DNA of 64,000 nucleotides, from positions 1-64,000 of the forward strand of contig CAAGSD010000084.1 of the NCBI GenBank assembly GCA_900772845.1, read 5' to 3'. Source of the DNA: Lachnospiraceae bacterium (GTDB taxonomy: Bacteria > Bacillota > Clostridia > Lachnospirales > Lachnospiraceae). The translations under genes were made by a program, and so were the position numbers. Shown here piece by piece: positions 8,258-16,866 of this stretch (its first letter is position 1; every line of letters starts with the position of its first letter). Under the pieces are notes generated by a model. It searched no databases and had not been told where the DNA came from. It saw only the letters and a program-made list of their open reading frames with translations.

Positions 8258-9019
8258 TTATTTGTTCTTTATTACTTCTTCCGCCAGCTGCATGTAAGCT
8301 TCCGCACCGGCAGATTTAGGATCATACATATTGATAGGCATACCATAACTGGGTGCTTCTGCCAGTCTGATATTTCTGGGAATCAATGTATTATACACCT
8401 TTTGATTCAGATTTTGTTTGACATTTTCTACCACCTGCATAGACAGATTGGTACGGGAATCATACATAGTGAAAACGACACCATCAATATTAAGATTCGG
8501 GTTCAATCTTTCTTTTACCAGATTAATGGTATGGATCAACTGGCTTAATCCTTCCAATGCATAATACTCACATTGAATAGGAACCAACACACTGTCCGCT
8601 GTTGTCATGGAATTAATAGTCAGCATATTCAGAGAAGGAGGACAATCAATAATAATAAAATCATAATCATCCTTTACATAATCTACTTCATTCTTTAAAA
8701 TAAATTCCTTCTTATCTACTCCGATCAGTTCGATTTCCGCAGCTGCCAGATTCACATTTGAGGGAACTACGGATACATTTTTGATTACATCTGGGATAAT
8801 ACAGTCTTTAATAGAACACTCTCCCAAAATTAATTCATAAATAGTATCTTCCAGTTCATTCTTCTCAATTCCGAATCCACTGGTCGTGTTTCCCTGCGGA
8901 TCTGTGTCGATTACTAATACCCTTTTTCCTTTTGCAGCCAGAGATGCAGATAAATTAATGGACGTAGTTGTCTTACCTACGCCGCCTTTCTGGTTTGCTA
9001 TTGCAATAATTCTACCCAT
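8258..9019 (-). CDS. parA: Chromosome-partitioning ATPase ParA/Soj
   Basis: 253 residues, normal for chromosomal Soj. The deviant Walker A is NQKGGVGKTTTSIN near the N-terminus, Walker A' is DTDPQGN, and Walker B lies in DFIIIDCPPS. There is no N-terminal DNA-binding extension, as expected for a chromosomal rather than plasmid ParA. With ParB it takes part in origin segregation and, in Bacillus, in DnaA control. It is the second gene of the operon that begins at the promoter near 9342-9370. Confidence 0.96.
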   Translation of the reverse strand: MGRIIAIANQKGGVGKTTTSINLSASLAAKGKRVLVIDTDPQGNTTSGFGIEKNELEDTIYELILGECSIKDCIIPDVIKNVSVVPSNVNLAAAEIELIGVDKKEFILKNEVDYVKDDYDFIIIDCPPSLNMLTINSMTTADSVLVPIQCEYYALEGLSQLIHTINLVKERLNPNLNIDGVVFTMYDSRTNLSMQVVENVKQNLNQKVYNTLIPRNIRLAEAPSYGMPINMYDPKSAGAEAYMQLAEEVIKNK

Positions 9020-9051
9020 ACTTATTTTTTCACCATGTCTTTCTTGTTAAT

Positions 9052-9303
9052 TTAGCCGTGCAAACCTCTGGACTGTCTGTCCATATCTTCTACAACGATG
9101 TCATAGATTTCACCGAGGGAAGCACAATACTCCAAAACCTTCCAGGGCTCATTGGTATGGAAATGAATCTTGATCAACTCCTCATCTCCTACTGCTAACA
9201 GACAATCTCCCTTGAAATGTTCTGTAATATAATCGTTAATTTCATCTTCATCCAGATCTGTTCCTTCAATTAATAACTGTGTATCATATTTAAATTCTAA
9301 CAT
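9052..9303 (-). CDS. Small DAK2/FakA C-terminal-domain-like protein
   Basis: 83 residues. The segment YDTQLLIEGTDLDEDEIN, then GDCLLAVGDEELIKIHFHTNEP, then GEIYDIVVEDMDRQ matches the C-terminal domain of YloV/FakA-type proteins, where it reads GD-S-lvvvGdxxxxKVHvHTxxPgxvl. The kinase-like and DegV-partner domains are absent, so this is one domain on its own. The start at 9303 is supported by GGAGG 8 nt upstream. It is the first gene of the parA-parB operon. The role is unknown; binding of a small ligand or fatty-acyl partner is possible but unsupported here. Confidence 0.7.
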   Translation of the reverse strand: MLEFKYDTQLLIEGTDLDEDEINDYITEHFKGDCLLAVGDEELIKIHFHTNEPWKVLEYCASLGEIYDIVVEDMDRQSRGLHG

Positions 9304-9341
9304 TATAAGTTCCTCCATTCTATGATGCAAGTCACTCTATA

Positions 9342-9370
9342 ATAATATCATGAGCATTTCTATGTTACAA
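9342..9370 (-). promoter_or_regulatory. SigA-type promoter for the DAK2-like/parA/parB operon
   Basis: On the minus strand TTGTAA (9365-9370) and TATTAT (9342-9347) are separated by exactly 17 bp, ~40 bp upstream of the first start codon. Confidence 0.6.
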
Positions 9371-9527
9371 GGTAAAAATGCTACAAAAAGTTGATACTTT
9401 ATACTTATTTATTCTTCTCTTTACTAGATGTTGTGGATGTGTTTTTCTGTTTTTCGAGTAAATATCATGTTTCACGCTGGATATGCAAAATGTTTCACAT
9501 TTTTATCTACTATATCTTGGGCTATAA

Positions 9528-9543
9528 TGTTTCACGTGAAACA
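9528..9543. promoter_or_regulatory. parS: parS site (perfect)
   Basis: TGTTTCACGTGAAACA is a perfect 16-bp palindrome identical to the Bacillus parS consensus. Half-sites TGTTTCAC also occur at 9468 and 9491. ParB encoded at 7332-8225 is the expected ligand. Confidence 0.96.
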
Positions 9544-9577
9544 TTATCTTGTGTAATTTTCTACTCTATCCATAAAA

Positions 9578-9593
9578 TGTTTCACGTGAAACA
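9578..9593. promoter_or_regulatory. parS: parS site (perfect, second copy)
   Basis: A second exact copy of TGTTTCACGTGAAACA, starting 50 bp after the first (about five helical turns, so on the same face of the DNA). Paired sites would help nucleate ParB spreading. Confidence 0.96.
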
Positions 9594-9621
9594 TTTTATC
9601 TATGATTATCTATATATAGTG

Positions 9622-9958
9622 ATGATACCAGGGTCAAAAGGTCTAAGCACACATGAGCTTGCTCATAAGTGGGTGAAAGACCTTATGACCCGCCCTGATA
9701 TGAGCATAAAAGTGGAATGATAATACCACGATATGCGAATAGAGGGTAGGGTGCTATGTGCCAGTGGCACATGTTTAGCACGGACCGAAGCGGAGCGAAG
9801 AAGTGGGAGTGCGTAGCACGGAACAATCCGCAGGTATCAAAGTCGGGGGCTTTTGACCCCGACATCATAGTGATGCAAAAAGGATATTTGTTTATCTTGT
9901 TTTGTTACAATACCTATGTTAGGATTAATAGGCTTAGACCTTTTGACCCCAATATCAT
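9622..9958. repeat. 337-bp structured element with 27-bp terminal inverted repeats
   Basis: The left arm 9622-9648 and right arm 9932-9958 are inverted copies matching at 24 of 27 positions and share GGGTCAAAAGGTCTAAGC. A third partial copy (TTTTGACCCCGACATCAT, 9851-9868) lies inside in the orientation of the right arm. The interior has several perfect short hairpins: ATGTGCC-AGT-GGCACAT near 9757, GTCGGGG/CCCCGAC at 9842-9863, and ATAAGG-type pairs near 9667. Reading frames across it have no family resemblance and I treat them as non-coding. It resembles multicopy intergenic repeats of Lachnospiraceae or a MITE; no other copy is in this window. Confidence 0.75.
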
Positions 9959-9977
9959 AATAAGTGAGGTAAGCAAT

Positions 9978-10460
9978 ATGGCTATTAATAAAGTAAGAGA
10001 ATATTTTAAACATTATCAGATGGATGATCACATTTTGGAATTTAATGTATCCAGTGCAACGGTAGAATTAGCTGCAGAAGCTTTACACTGTGAAGGGGAA
10101 AGAATTGCAAAGACAATGTCCTTCTTAGTCGGAGATCAACCAATTCTAATTGTAACAGCCGGTGATACTAAAATTGACAATGCAAAATACAAACACTATT
10201 TTGGAACAAAAGTAAAAATGATACCGGGAGAAGATGTTGAGAAGATGATTGGTCATGCCATCGGTGGCGTATGTCCTTTTGCAGTGAATAAAAATGTTAA
10301 AGTATATTTAGATGAATCTTTGAAAAGATTTGAAACTGTATTTCCCGCCGCAGGAAGTTCTAACAGTGCGATTGAATTGACAATCTCCGAATTAGAAAAA
10401 TACTCCAACTTCCTGCAGTGGGTAGATGTTTGTAAGGGGTGGCAGGACTCTGTTGTCTAA
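9978..10460 (+). CDS. YbaK/EbsC family protein, probable aminoacyl-tRNA deacylase
   Basis: 160 residues of the YbaK/ProRS-INS editing fold, with the conserved GGVCPFAV segment and a lysine in the ERIAKTMSF region typical of these hydrolases. Members remove mischarged amino acids from tRNA (for example Cys or Ala from tRNA-Pro) as free-standing enzymes; the exact substrate cannot be read here. GAGGT lies 8 nt upstream of the chosen ATG. A longer frame reaches back into the inverted-repeat element and is rejected. Its stop overlaps the stop of the convergent response regulator by 4 nt (10457-10460), leaving no room for a terminator. Confidence 0.85.
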   Translation: MAINKVREYFKHYQMDDHILEFNVSSATVELAAEALHCEGERIAKTMSFLVGDQPILIVTAGDTKIDNAKYKHYFGTKVKMIPGEDVEKMIGHAIGGVCPFAVNKNVKVYLDESLKRFETVFPAAGSSNSAIELTISELEKYSNFLQWVDVCKGWQDSVV

Positions 10461-11101
10461 TATAATTTGATAAGATTATTTTTTATAGCGAACACAGCTG
10501 CCTGTGTACGATCAGATACATCTATCTTTTTAAAAATATTAGAAATATGATTTTTAACAGTTCTCTCACTGATATTCAGAGAAGTTGCGATTTCCTTATT
10601 GAACATTCCATTTGCCACTTCAATCAGGACTTCCAACTCTCTCTTTGTGAGGCTGTTGATTTTCTCTTTATCCACATCTCTGGATACCAGCCGGCTATTC
10701 AATGCCGGAACAAGACTGGGCTGAATATAGGTATCTCCATTCATAATAGAATAAATAGCATTCTTTAATTCAGCAGATTCCGCATCTTTCATAATATAAC
10801 CATCAACACCGATATCAACAGCTTTCAAAAGATATTCCACTTCATTATGTACTGTAAGTACCAACACTTTGACGGAAATATTTTTCTTTTTAATTTCCTG
10901 AAGTACTTCTATTCCATTCATAACAGGCATGTTAATATCCAGCAGCAAAATATCCGGATGAATCGCCAATAGCTGCTCCATACATTCCACACCATTATTA
11001 GCCTCAGCAACTACAGAAATAGAACCGTCAAATTCCAATAACTGACGAATTCCTTCTCTCATAAGAACATGATCATCTGCCAACATTACTTTAATACTCA
11101 T
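10457..11101 (-). CDS. NarL/DegU-type response regulator
   Basis: 214 residues. The receiver domain has the acidic pair in ADDHVLMREG and the phosphoacceptor Asp in LLLDINMPVMNG, and ends near residue 120. The C-terminal LuxR-type helix-turn-helix spans LTKRELEVLIEVANG to NHISNIFKKI. It would be phosphorylated by the kinase encoded 42 bp upstream and act as a transcription factor. The target genes are unknown. The stop codon overlaps that of the convergent ybaK-like gene. Confidence 0.92.
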   Translation of the reverse strand: MSIKVMLADDHVLMREGIRQLLEFDGSISVVAEANNGVECMEQLLAIHPDILLLDINMPVMNGIEVLQEIKKKNISVKVLVLTVHNEVEYLLKAVDIGVDGYIMKDAESAELKNAIYSIMNGDTYIQPSLVPALNSRLVSRDVDKEKINSLTKRELEVLIEVANGMFNKEIATSLNISERTVKNHISNIFKKIDVSDRTQAAVFAIKNNLIKLY

Positions 11102-11142
11102 TAGATATCCTCACTTATATCTGCATTTATCAGTCTGTCAAT

Positions 11143-11853
11143 TTATCCAATGGATTTCTGATTTATATCCAATGGAATATCTATCTCGATCCTGGTACCT
11201 TTTCCCATAGCAGAATTTACATGAATCGTACCATCCAAAAGGACAATACCTTCATGGATCAATGCCAATCCGAAATGCTTATTAGCCTTATCTTCTGCTT
11301 CTTCCAAGTTAAATCCTTTACCGTTATCCTGTATCGTAATAGAATATCTATCCTCGTTTTTTTTGCAATGAAACAAAATTTGTGTAGCTTCCGCATGCTT
11401 TTGGATATTCATAAGACATTCCTGAATAACACGATAGAGTGTCACACAAAAATAATCATCTGTTTCACATGAAATATCATCAATAGCAATATCCATGGAA
11501 TATTGTCTATCCGCATTTATCAGGTCTAACAATCTTTCAAAAGATGCTTTCAAACCAAGATCTTCAAATGTCATAGGACGAAGATTAAAAATAGTACTTC
11601 GAATATCTTCAATGACATTATGTAACCCTTTACTTACAATACTCAATTCCATCTTGGCTCTGACTGGATCTTTATCAATGTATAAAGATGCCAATTCAAT
11701 CTTGTGAACAAAATGAGCTATATTCTGAAGAGAAGTATCATGGAGTTCCGAAACAATTCTCTTTCTCTCTGACTCCAACATTTCAATCATCTTTTTGCCA
11801 TTTTCTGTATTACAAGTCCTGATATCCGGTTTGCAAATTTCATCCATATTCAT
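11143..11853 (-). CDS. Cytoplasmic DegS-like sensor histidine kinase
   Basis: About 236 residues with no membrane helix and no recognisable input domain. The dimerisation/phosphoacceptor helix has ERKRIVSELHDTSLQNI, the HisKA_3 H-box. The HATPase domain has QECLMNIQKHA (N box), DNGKGFN (G1) and GKGTRIEI (G2). It pairs with the regulator downstream as a DegS/DegU-like system sensing a cytoplasmic signal. The start was taken as the ATG at 11853, preceded by GAGGT; the frame opens four codons earlier. A near-perfect parS lies within the gene at 11461. Confidence 0.9.
   Translation of the reverse strand: MNMDEICKPDIRTCNTENGKKMIEMLESERKRIVSELHDTSLQNIAHFVHKIELASLYIDKDPVRAKMELSIVSKGLHNVIEDIRSTIFNLRPMTFEDLGLKASFERLLDLINADRQYSMDIAIDDISCETDDYFCVTLYRVIQECLMNIQKHAEATQILFHCKKNEDRYSITIQDNGKGFNLEEAEDKANKHFGLALIHEGIVLLDGTIHVNSAMGKGTRIEIDIPLDINQKSIG
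11461..11476. promoter_or_regulatory. Near-consensus parS inside the histidine-kinase gene
   Basis: TGTTTCACATGAAATA matches the 16-bp parS consensus at 14 positions, with changes at one central and one terminal-arm base. It lies ~1.9 kb from the perfect pair. ParB tolerates such variants in Bacillus, so it may be a weaker site. Confidence 0.45.
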
Positions 11854-11970
11854 ATAATACCTCATAGAACATACGTTCTATTTGTAGATATTCCATTATT
11901 TCATATAATAAAGGAATTTTGTTATCATGTAAAACATTTTTTGAGCACTACAAAAATCTTAATAAATATT

Positions 11971-12693
11971 TTACAAAGGTTCTTTAGATGGTAAACCTGC
12001 TTTTCTGGGATACTTGGCAGGGGTTGTCTTTTCTTTCGTAATTATAAACAGATTACGGTAGATATCAGAATCCGGAAGTGTAAACTCGATCTGTCCGTCC
12101 ATTTTTCCACCAAGTATTTTTACGGCATGCTGTGCCGCATTCATTTCATCTACAATCTTCTCTGATTTATAAGAAATGAACTTTCCACCTACTTTTACAA
12201 AAGGAAGACAATACTCCGATAACGTAGTCAGATTAGCTACTGCTCTGGACACACAGAGATCATATTTTTCTCTGCATTTTCCAGGCTTGGCAAAATCTTC
12301 CGCACGACCGTGGATTGTCTCTACACCGGTAAGTCCCAAAGCGGCGATCACTTCATTCAGAAAATTGATTCTCTTATTCAGTGAATCCAATAAAGTCACT
12401 TGTAGATTCGGAAAAGCAATCTTCAGGGCAAGTCCGGGAAAACCGGCACCTGTTCCTACATCTATCACTGTCTTCTTCTGCATAACATCATAAGCTTTAC
12501 AGAGAGAAATGCTATCCACAAAATGCTTCTTCATGACTTCGTCATATTCCGTAATTGCTGTAAGGTTCATAACTTCGTTCCATTCCACCAGCATTTCGTA
12601 ATATTTCAAAAATTGTTCAATCTGTCCAGCGCTCAAAGTCACACCAAGAGCTTTACAATCTTTTTCGAATTGTTCTGTATTGTAATCTGCCAT
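11971..12693 (-). CDS. rsmG: 16S rRNA (guanine527-N7)-methyltransferase
   Basis: 240 residues. The SAM-binding motif I is VIDVGTGAGFPGLALKI, followed by VTLLDSLNKRINFLNEV, both typical of RsmG/GidB. The enzyme methylates N7 of G527 in 16S rRNA; loss of activity causes low-level streptomycin resistance in several bacteria. It sits 18 bp after mnmG in the usual mnmE-mnmG-rsmG order. The C-terminal tail ARKxGxPxKxPL-like segment (YPRKAGLPSKEPL) is characteristic and shows that the gene is complete. Confidence 0.95.
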   Translation of the reverse strand: MADYNTEQFEKDCKALGVTLSAGQIEQFLKYYEMLVEWNEVMNLTAITEYDEVMKKHFVDSISLCKAYDVMQKKTVIDVGTGAGFPGLALKIAFPNLQVTLLDSLNKRINFLNEVIAALGLTGVETIHGRAEDFAKPGKCREKYDLCVSRAVANLTTLSEYCLPFVKVGGKFISYKSEKIVDEMNAAQHAVKILGGKMDGQIEFTLPDSDIYRNLFIITKEKTTPAKYPRKAGLPSKEPL

Positions 12694-12711
12694 GTATTCC
12701 TCCGCAGTATT

Positions 12712-14607
12712 CTATTTCGTCACCTTATAATGTTCCAGATATACCAATAACACGGAAATATCCGCAGGAGACACTCCTGAAATACGGGAAGCCTGTCCCA
12801 CAGAAATCGGACGAAACTCTTTTAGTTTCTGTCTTGCTTCTAATCTAAGGGAAGGAACTTCATCATAATCCAGCGTTTCCGGAATCAGTTTTTTCTCCAT
12901 CTTACGATACTGTTCTACCTGACGTTTCTGTCGTATGATATATCCCTCATATTTGATTTCTATCTCAACCTGTTCCACAACCGCAGGGGGTAAAGGCTGT
13001 CTCTCTTTATCGATCGGAGCCAATGCTTCATATCCCAGCTCCGGTCTGCAGATCAGTTCAGCCAGGGTTGCTGCGGTTTTCAGAGTAGAACTGCCGCTCT
13101 CTTCCAGAAAATGCTGCATTTCTTTATTAGCACCTACGGAAGTATTTTTCAGTCGCTGAATCTCCAGATCAATCAATGCTTCCTTTTCCACTAAAGCATC
13201 ATATTCCTGCTGTGAGATCAACCCGATTTCATACCCCTTCTTACGAAGGCGCAGATCTGCATTATCCTGGCGCAATAACAGACGATACTCCGCTCTGGAA
13301 GTCATCATACGGTAAGGTTCTCTGTTATCCTTGGTCACCAGATCATCGATCAATACACCGATATAACTCTCAGAACGATCCAGGATCAAAGGCTCTCTGT
13401 GCAGAATTGACATTGCTGCATTGATTCCGGCTATCAATCCCTGGGACGCAGCTTCTTCATATCCGCTGCTTCCGTTAAACTGTCCACCACTGAACAGACC
13501 ACTGATATTCTTGAATTCCAGAGAAGGATTCAGCTGTTTTGCATTGATACAGTCATATTCAATGGCATAGGCATTTCTTACGATCTCACAATGTTCCAGT
13601 CCGGGAACCGTACGATACATAGCTAACTGTACATCCTCCGGCAGAGAAGAAGACATGCCGCCGACGTACATTTCATTCGTGTGCAGACCTTCCGGCTCGA
13701 TAAATACCTGATGTCTCTCTTTCTCTGCAAATTTAACGACCTTATCTTCAATGGAAGGACAATATCTGGGGCCTGTTCCTTTAATGATACCTGCATAAAT
13801 AGGAGAACGATCCAAATTATTCCGGATGATTTCATGGGTATTCTCATTGGTATAAGTCAACCAGCAGGATGCCTGTTCCTTTTGAATGGAATCAGGGTCT
13901 GTAGAGAAAGAAAAAGGAACGATCCTCTCATCTCCAAACTGCTCTTCCATCTTGGAAAAATCAAGGGAACGCTTGTCCATTCTGGCCGGAGTTCCTGTCT
14001 TGAAACGACGCATCTCAATCCCCATGGCTTTCAGGGAATCTGTCAGATGATTGGCTGCCTGCAGTCCATTGGGACCGGTATGAGTAATCGATTCACCGCA
14101 CAGACATCTGGCACGCAGATATGTTCCGGTACAGAGCACCACTGCTTTGCATTCATAAATAGCACCGGTAAATGTTTTAAGACCGATGATTTTCTTTTTC
14201 TGATCTTCGGTCTCTTCCCAGAGCAGTTCACAGACCTCTGCCTGTTTGATCAGAAGATTTTCCTGATTTTCCAATACCTTACGCATTGCTCTGGAATATT
14301 CCGCTTTATCTGCCTGCGCCCGCAGAGAATGTACAGCAGGCCCTTTGGACACATTCAGCATTTTCGACTGAATAAAGGTTTTATCAATATTTTTACCCAT
14401 CTCTCCGCCCAGGGCATCCAGTTCTCTGACCAGATGTCCTTTGGAGGATCCTCCTACATTTGGATTACAGGGCATCAATGCGATACTATCTACACTTACT
14501 GTAAAGATCACAGTCTTCAGACCCAGTCTGGCACAGGCTAATGCCGCTTCACATCCGGCATGACCTGCACCCACCACACATACATCTACTTGCTTCTTTA
14601 GTTCCAT
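12712..14607 (-). CDS. mnmG: tRNA uridine-5-carboxymethylaminomethyl modification enzyme MnmG
   Basis: 631 residues, standard length. The FAD-binding motif is VCVVGAGHAGCEAALA at the N-terminus; PNVGGSSKGHLVRE and the C-terminal RISGVSPADISVLLVYL helix are signature MnmG/GidA segments. With MnmE it installs the cmnm5 group at U34 of several tRNAs, using FAD, methylene-THF and glycine or ammonium. The start at 14607 is preceded by AAGGA; the frame reaches 14643 but overlaps the mnmE end region without a ribosome site. It is 20 bp downstream of mnmE. Confidence 0.97.
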   Translation of the reverse strand: MELKKQVDVCVVGAGHAGCEAALACARLGLKTVIFTVSVDSIALMPCNPNVGGSSKGHLVRELDALGGEMGKNIDKTFIQSKMLNVSKGPAVHSLRAQADKAEYSRAMRKVLENQENLLIKQAEVCELLWEETEDQKKKIIGLKTFTGAIYECKAVVLCTGTYLRARCLCGESITHTGPNGLQAANHLTDSLKAMGIEMRRFKTGTPARMDKRSLDFSKMEEQFGDERIVPFSFSTDPDSIQKEQASCWLTYTNENTHEIIRNNLDRSPIYAGIIKGTGPRYCPSIEDKVVKFAEKERHQVFIEPEGLHTNEMYVGGMSSSLPEDVQLAMYRTVPGLEHCEIVRNAYAIEYDCINAKQLNPSLEFKNISGLFSGGQFNGSSGYEEAASQGLIAGINAAMSILHREPLILDRSESYIGVLIDDLVTKDNREPYRMMTSRAEYRLLLRQDNADLRLRKKGYEIGLISQQEYDALVEKEALIDLEIQRLKNTSVGANKEMQHFLEESGSSTLKTAATLAELICRPELGYEALAPIDKERQPLPPAVVEQVEIEIKYEGYIIRQKRQVEQYRKMEKKLIPETLDYDEVPSLRLEARQKLKEFRPISVGQASRISGVSPADISVLLVYLEHYKVTK

Positions 14608-14627
14608 AGTATTTTTCCTTCTTGTTA

Positions 14628-16058
14628 TTACTTTCCCATACAAAATTTGGAGAAAATCTCATTGACCACATCTTCATCTACTTCTTCGCCGATGATCTTA
14701 CCGAGAGAAGCATAAGCACTGGTCAGGTCAATGGAATAAAAATCTTCCGGCATACCATCTTCAATACTTCTCTCCACGAGCTGTAAACTGTGTAAAGCAT
14801 CTTGAAGTGCCTCCTTATGTCTCAGATTGGTAACAACCAATTCATTGTTATGCTTCAATTCTCCCTCAAAAAACATATTCCGGATAGTTTCTTCCAATGC
14901 ATCCATGCCGGAATCTTTGGAAGAAGGATCAATAGTAGAGGTCCGCAGAATTCGAATATTCTTCGTTTCTTTCAATACCTGCATCAATTTATCCTTCAAT
15001 ATCTCTTCTGTAATCTGATTTTTCAGATCCGATTTATTTAACAGGATAATAGCTTTTTTCCCTTCCAGTAAAGGAATAATATTTTCATCATCTTCATCCA
15101 GCGTTCCGGAAGCATCCACCACATACAGAATCATATCTGCTTCAACCGCATATTTCTTCGCACGTTCCACACCGATTTTTTCGACCACATCCTGTGTCTC
15201 ATGAATTCCCGCAGTATCAATCATATTCAGACTGATACCATGCAGATTGATAGTCTCATGCAGTGCATCTCTGGTAGTTCCGGCGATTTCTGTTACAATC
15301 GCTCTTTCCTCTCCCAACAACATATTCAGCAAAGAAGACTTACCGGCATTGGGTTTTCCCACGATCACTGTGGAAATTCCCTCTTTCATCAATCTTCCGT
15401 TATCCGCCGTTGCAAGAAGCTTCCTGATTTCTTTTTCAAAACCGGTCACTTTCCCGGATAACTGCTCCGGATATCCCTCCAGACTAATATGCTCCGGATC
15501 ATCCAAAGCCGATTCAATAAAAGCAATCTGGTACAAGATTTCTTCCCGCAGAATACGAACTTTATCGGAAAGCTGTCCTTTTAACTGACTTACAGAAGAA
15601 GAAAGCGCATATTCATTCTGTGAATGAATCACATCAATGACAGCTTCTGCCCGGGACAGATCAATTCTGCCGTTCAAAAAAGCTCTCTTGGTGAATTCTC
15701 CGGGCTCTGCCAATCTGGCACCAGCCTTTAGAACCTCTTCCAATACTTTCTGCATGACCAGAACACCGCCGTGACAGTTAATTTCCACCGTATCCTCCGT
15801 GGTGTAGCTTTTGGGCGCTTTCATGACAGATACCATTACTTCATCAATAACATTTTCTTTCTGATCTACAATGTAACCATAATGAATGGTATGAGTCTGC
15901 ACATTCCTGATAATCTTTTTTCCGGATGCAGAACGAAAAATATTATCTACTATATATATGGCATTTTCACCACTGATTCTTACAATTCCAATTCCGGAAT
16001 CTGATAGAGCCGTGGCAATGGCTGCTATTGTTTCATTTTCATAATTTTGCATATTCAT
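14628..16058 (-). CDS. mnmE: tRNA modification GTPase MnmE
   Basis: 476 residues. The N-terminal folate-binding domain (SGIGIVRISG) is followed by a helical domain and an inserted G domain with GKPNAGKSSLLN (G1), AGTTRDALHE (G2), DTAG (G3) and NKSDL (G4). The protein ends in FCMGK, the C-terminal Cys motif required for the modification reaction (CxGK form). It partners with MnmG. Start at ATG 16058, with a second ATG two codons in. It is separated from jag upstream by a strong terminator, so it has its own promoter. Confidence 0.97.
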   Translation of the reverse strand: MNMQNYENETIAAIATALSDSGIGIVRISGENAIYIVDNIFRSASGKKIIRNVQTHTIHYGYIVDQKENVIDEVMVSVMKAPKSYTTEDTVEINCHGGVLVMQKVLEEVLKAGARLAEPGEFTKRAFLNGRIDLSRAEAVIDVIHSQNEYALSSSVSQLKGQLSDKVRILREEILYQIAFIESALDDPEHISLEGYPEQLSGKVTGFEKEIRKLLATADNGRLMKEGISTVIVGKPNAGKSSLLNMLLGEERAIVTEIAGTTRDALHETINLHGISLNMIDTAGIHETQDVVEKIGVERAKKYAVEADMILYVVDASGTLDEDDENIIPLLEGKKAIILLNKSDLKNQITEEILKDKLMQVLKETKNIRILRTSTIDPSSKDSGMDALEETIRNMFFEGELKHNNELVVTNLRHKEALQDALHSLQLVERSIEDGMPEDFYSIDLTSAYASLGKIIGEEVDEDVVNEIFSKFCMGK

Positions 16059-16148
16059 AAACTTTCTATTTTATAAACAAAAAATACTAAAAGATACTAT
16101 TCGAAAACATAGACAAATTATACTCCAAAAAAAGGGGAGTTGTAAATA

Positions 16149-16188
16149 AAAGCCGGTAACTAGAATGAATTCTAATACCGGCTTTTCT
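16149..16188 (-). terminator. Terminator after jag
   Basis: AAAAGCCGGTA pairs with TACCGGCTTTT, with an inner AGAAT/ATTCT extension, giving a long stem ending in T-rich sequence on the minus strand. It separates the rpmH-to-jag block from mnmE. Confidence 0.8.
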
Positions 16189-16203
16189 CACTCTTTACTT
16201 AGA

Positions 16204-16830
16204 TTATCTCTTAAGAGTAACTACAACTCTTCGGAAAGGTTCCTCTCCTTCACTGTGAGTGGTAACATATTTATCATTCTGCAATGCGGAATGAATAATT
16301 CTTCTTTCATAAGGATTCATAGGCTCCAGAGATACGCTTCTCTTGGTTCTCTTAACCTTGTAAGCTATGTTCTTGGCAAGATTCTCAAGAGTTTCTTTTC
16401 TGCGCTGACGATAATTCTCAGTGTCAACCTTTACATGAATATACTCTTCAGACTCTTTATTGACTACCAGAGATACCAGATACTGTAAGGAATCCAGTGT
16501 CTGTCCTCTCTTACCGATCAGAACACCCATCTCATTACCGCTTAAATCGATGTCCATGTTCTTTTCTTCTTCATTATATTTGATATCAACTGCTACTTCC
16601 ATATTCATTGCCTGGAATACATCATTTAAAAATACTCTGGCAACTTCCTCTACGGAACTCTTCTTTACAGATGCCTTGATTACAGCAGGCTTTGCTCCGA
16701 TTCCGAGGAATCCGGAAGAACCTTCTTCTACTACCTGATAATCCAACTTATCACTGGTAACACCCAGCTTCTGACAAGCTTCTGTAATGGCATCACTGAC
16801 TGTCTTTGCAGATACTTCGATCATGTCCAT
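16204..16830 (-). CDS. jag: RNA-binding protein Jag/KhpB
   Basis: About 208 residues in the usual three modules: an N-terminal Jag_N domain (EVSAKTVSDAITEACQKLG ... SSGFLGIG), a KH domain with the GxxG-type loop LIGKRGQTLDSLQYL, and an R3H domain with the RRIIHSAL segment (R-x3-H form). It binds RNA, forms a complex with KhpA in streptococci, and is encoded beside YidC in most Firmicutes. The GTG at 16839 could start translation; the ATG at 16830 is preferred by spacing from the GGCAGGGTG sequence. It lies 28 bp after yidC. Confidence 0.92.
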   Translation of the reverse strand: MDMIEVSAKTVSDAITEACQKLGVTSDKLDYQVVEEGSSGFLGIGAKPAVIKASVKKSSVEEVARVFLNDVFQAMNMEVAVDIKYNEEEKNMDIDLSGNEMGVLIGKRGQTLDSLQYLVSLVVNKESEEYIHVKVDTENYRQRRKETLENLAKNIAYKVKRTKRSVSLEPMNPYERRIIHSALQNDKYVTTHSEGEEPFRRVVVTLKR

Positions 16831-16866
16831 ATATAACACCCTGCCTTTCTACAACCTGCAAACTTC

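Noticed and set aside
9391..9720. Open frame across the parS sites
   Set aside because: Contains the parS palindromes and the repeat arm; no protein features, low-complexity Phe/Tyr composition.
9756..9977. N-terminal extension of the ybaK-like gene
   Set aside because: It reads through the inverted-repeat element; the family start and a good ribosome site are at 9978.
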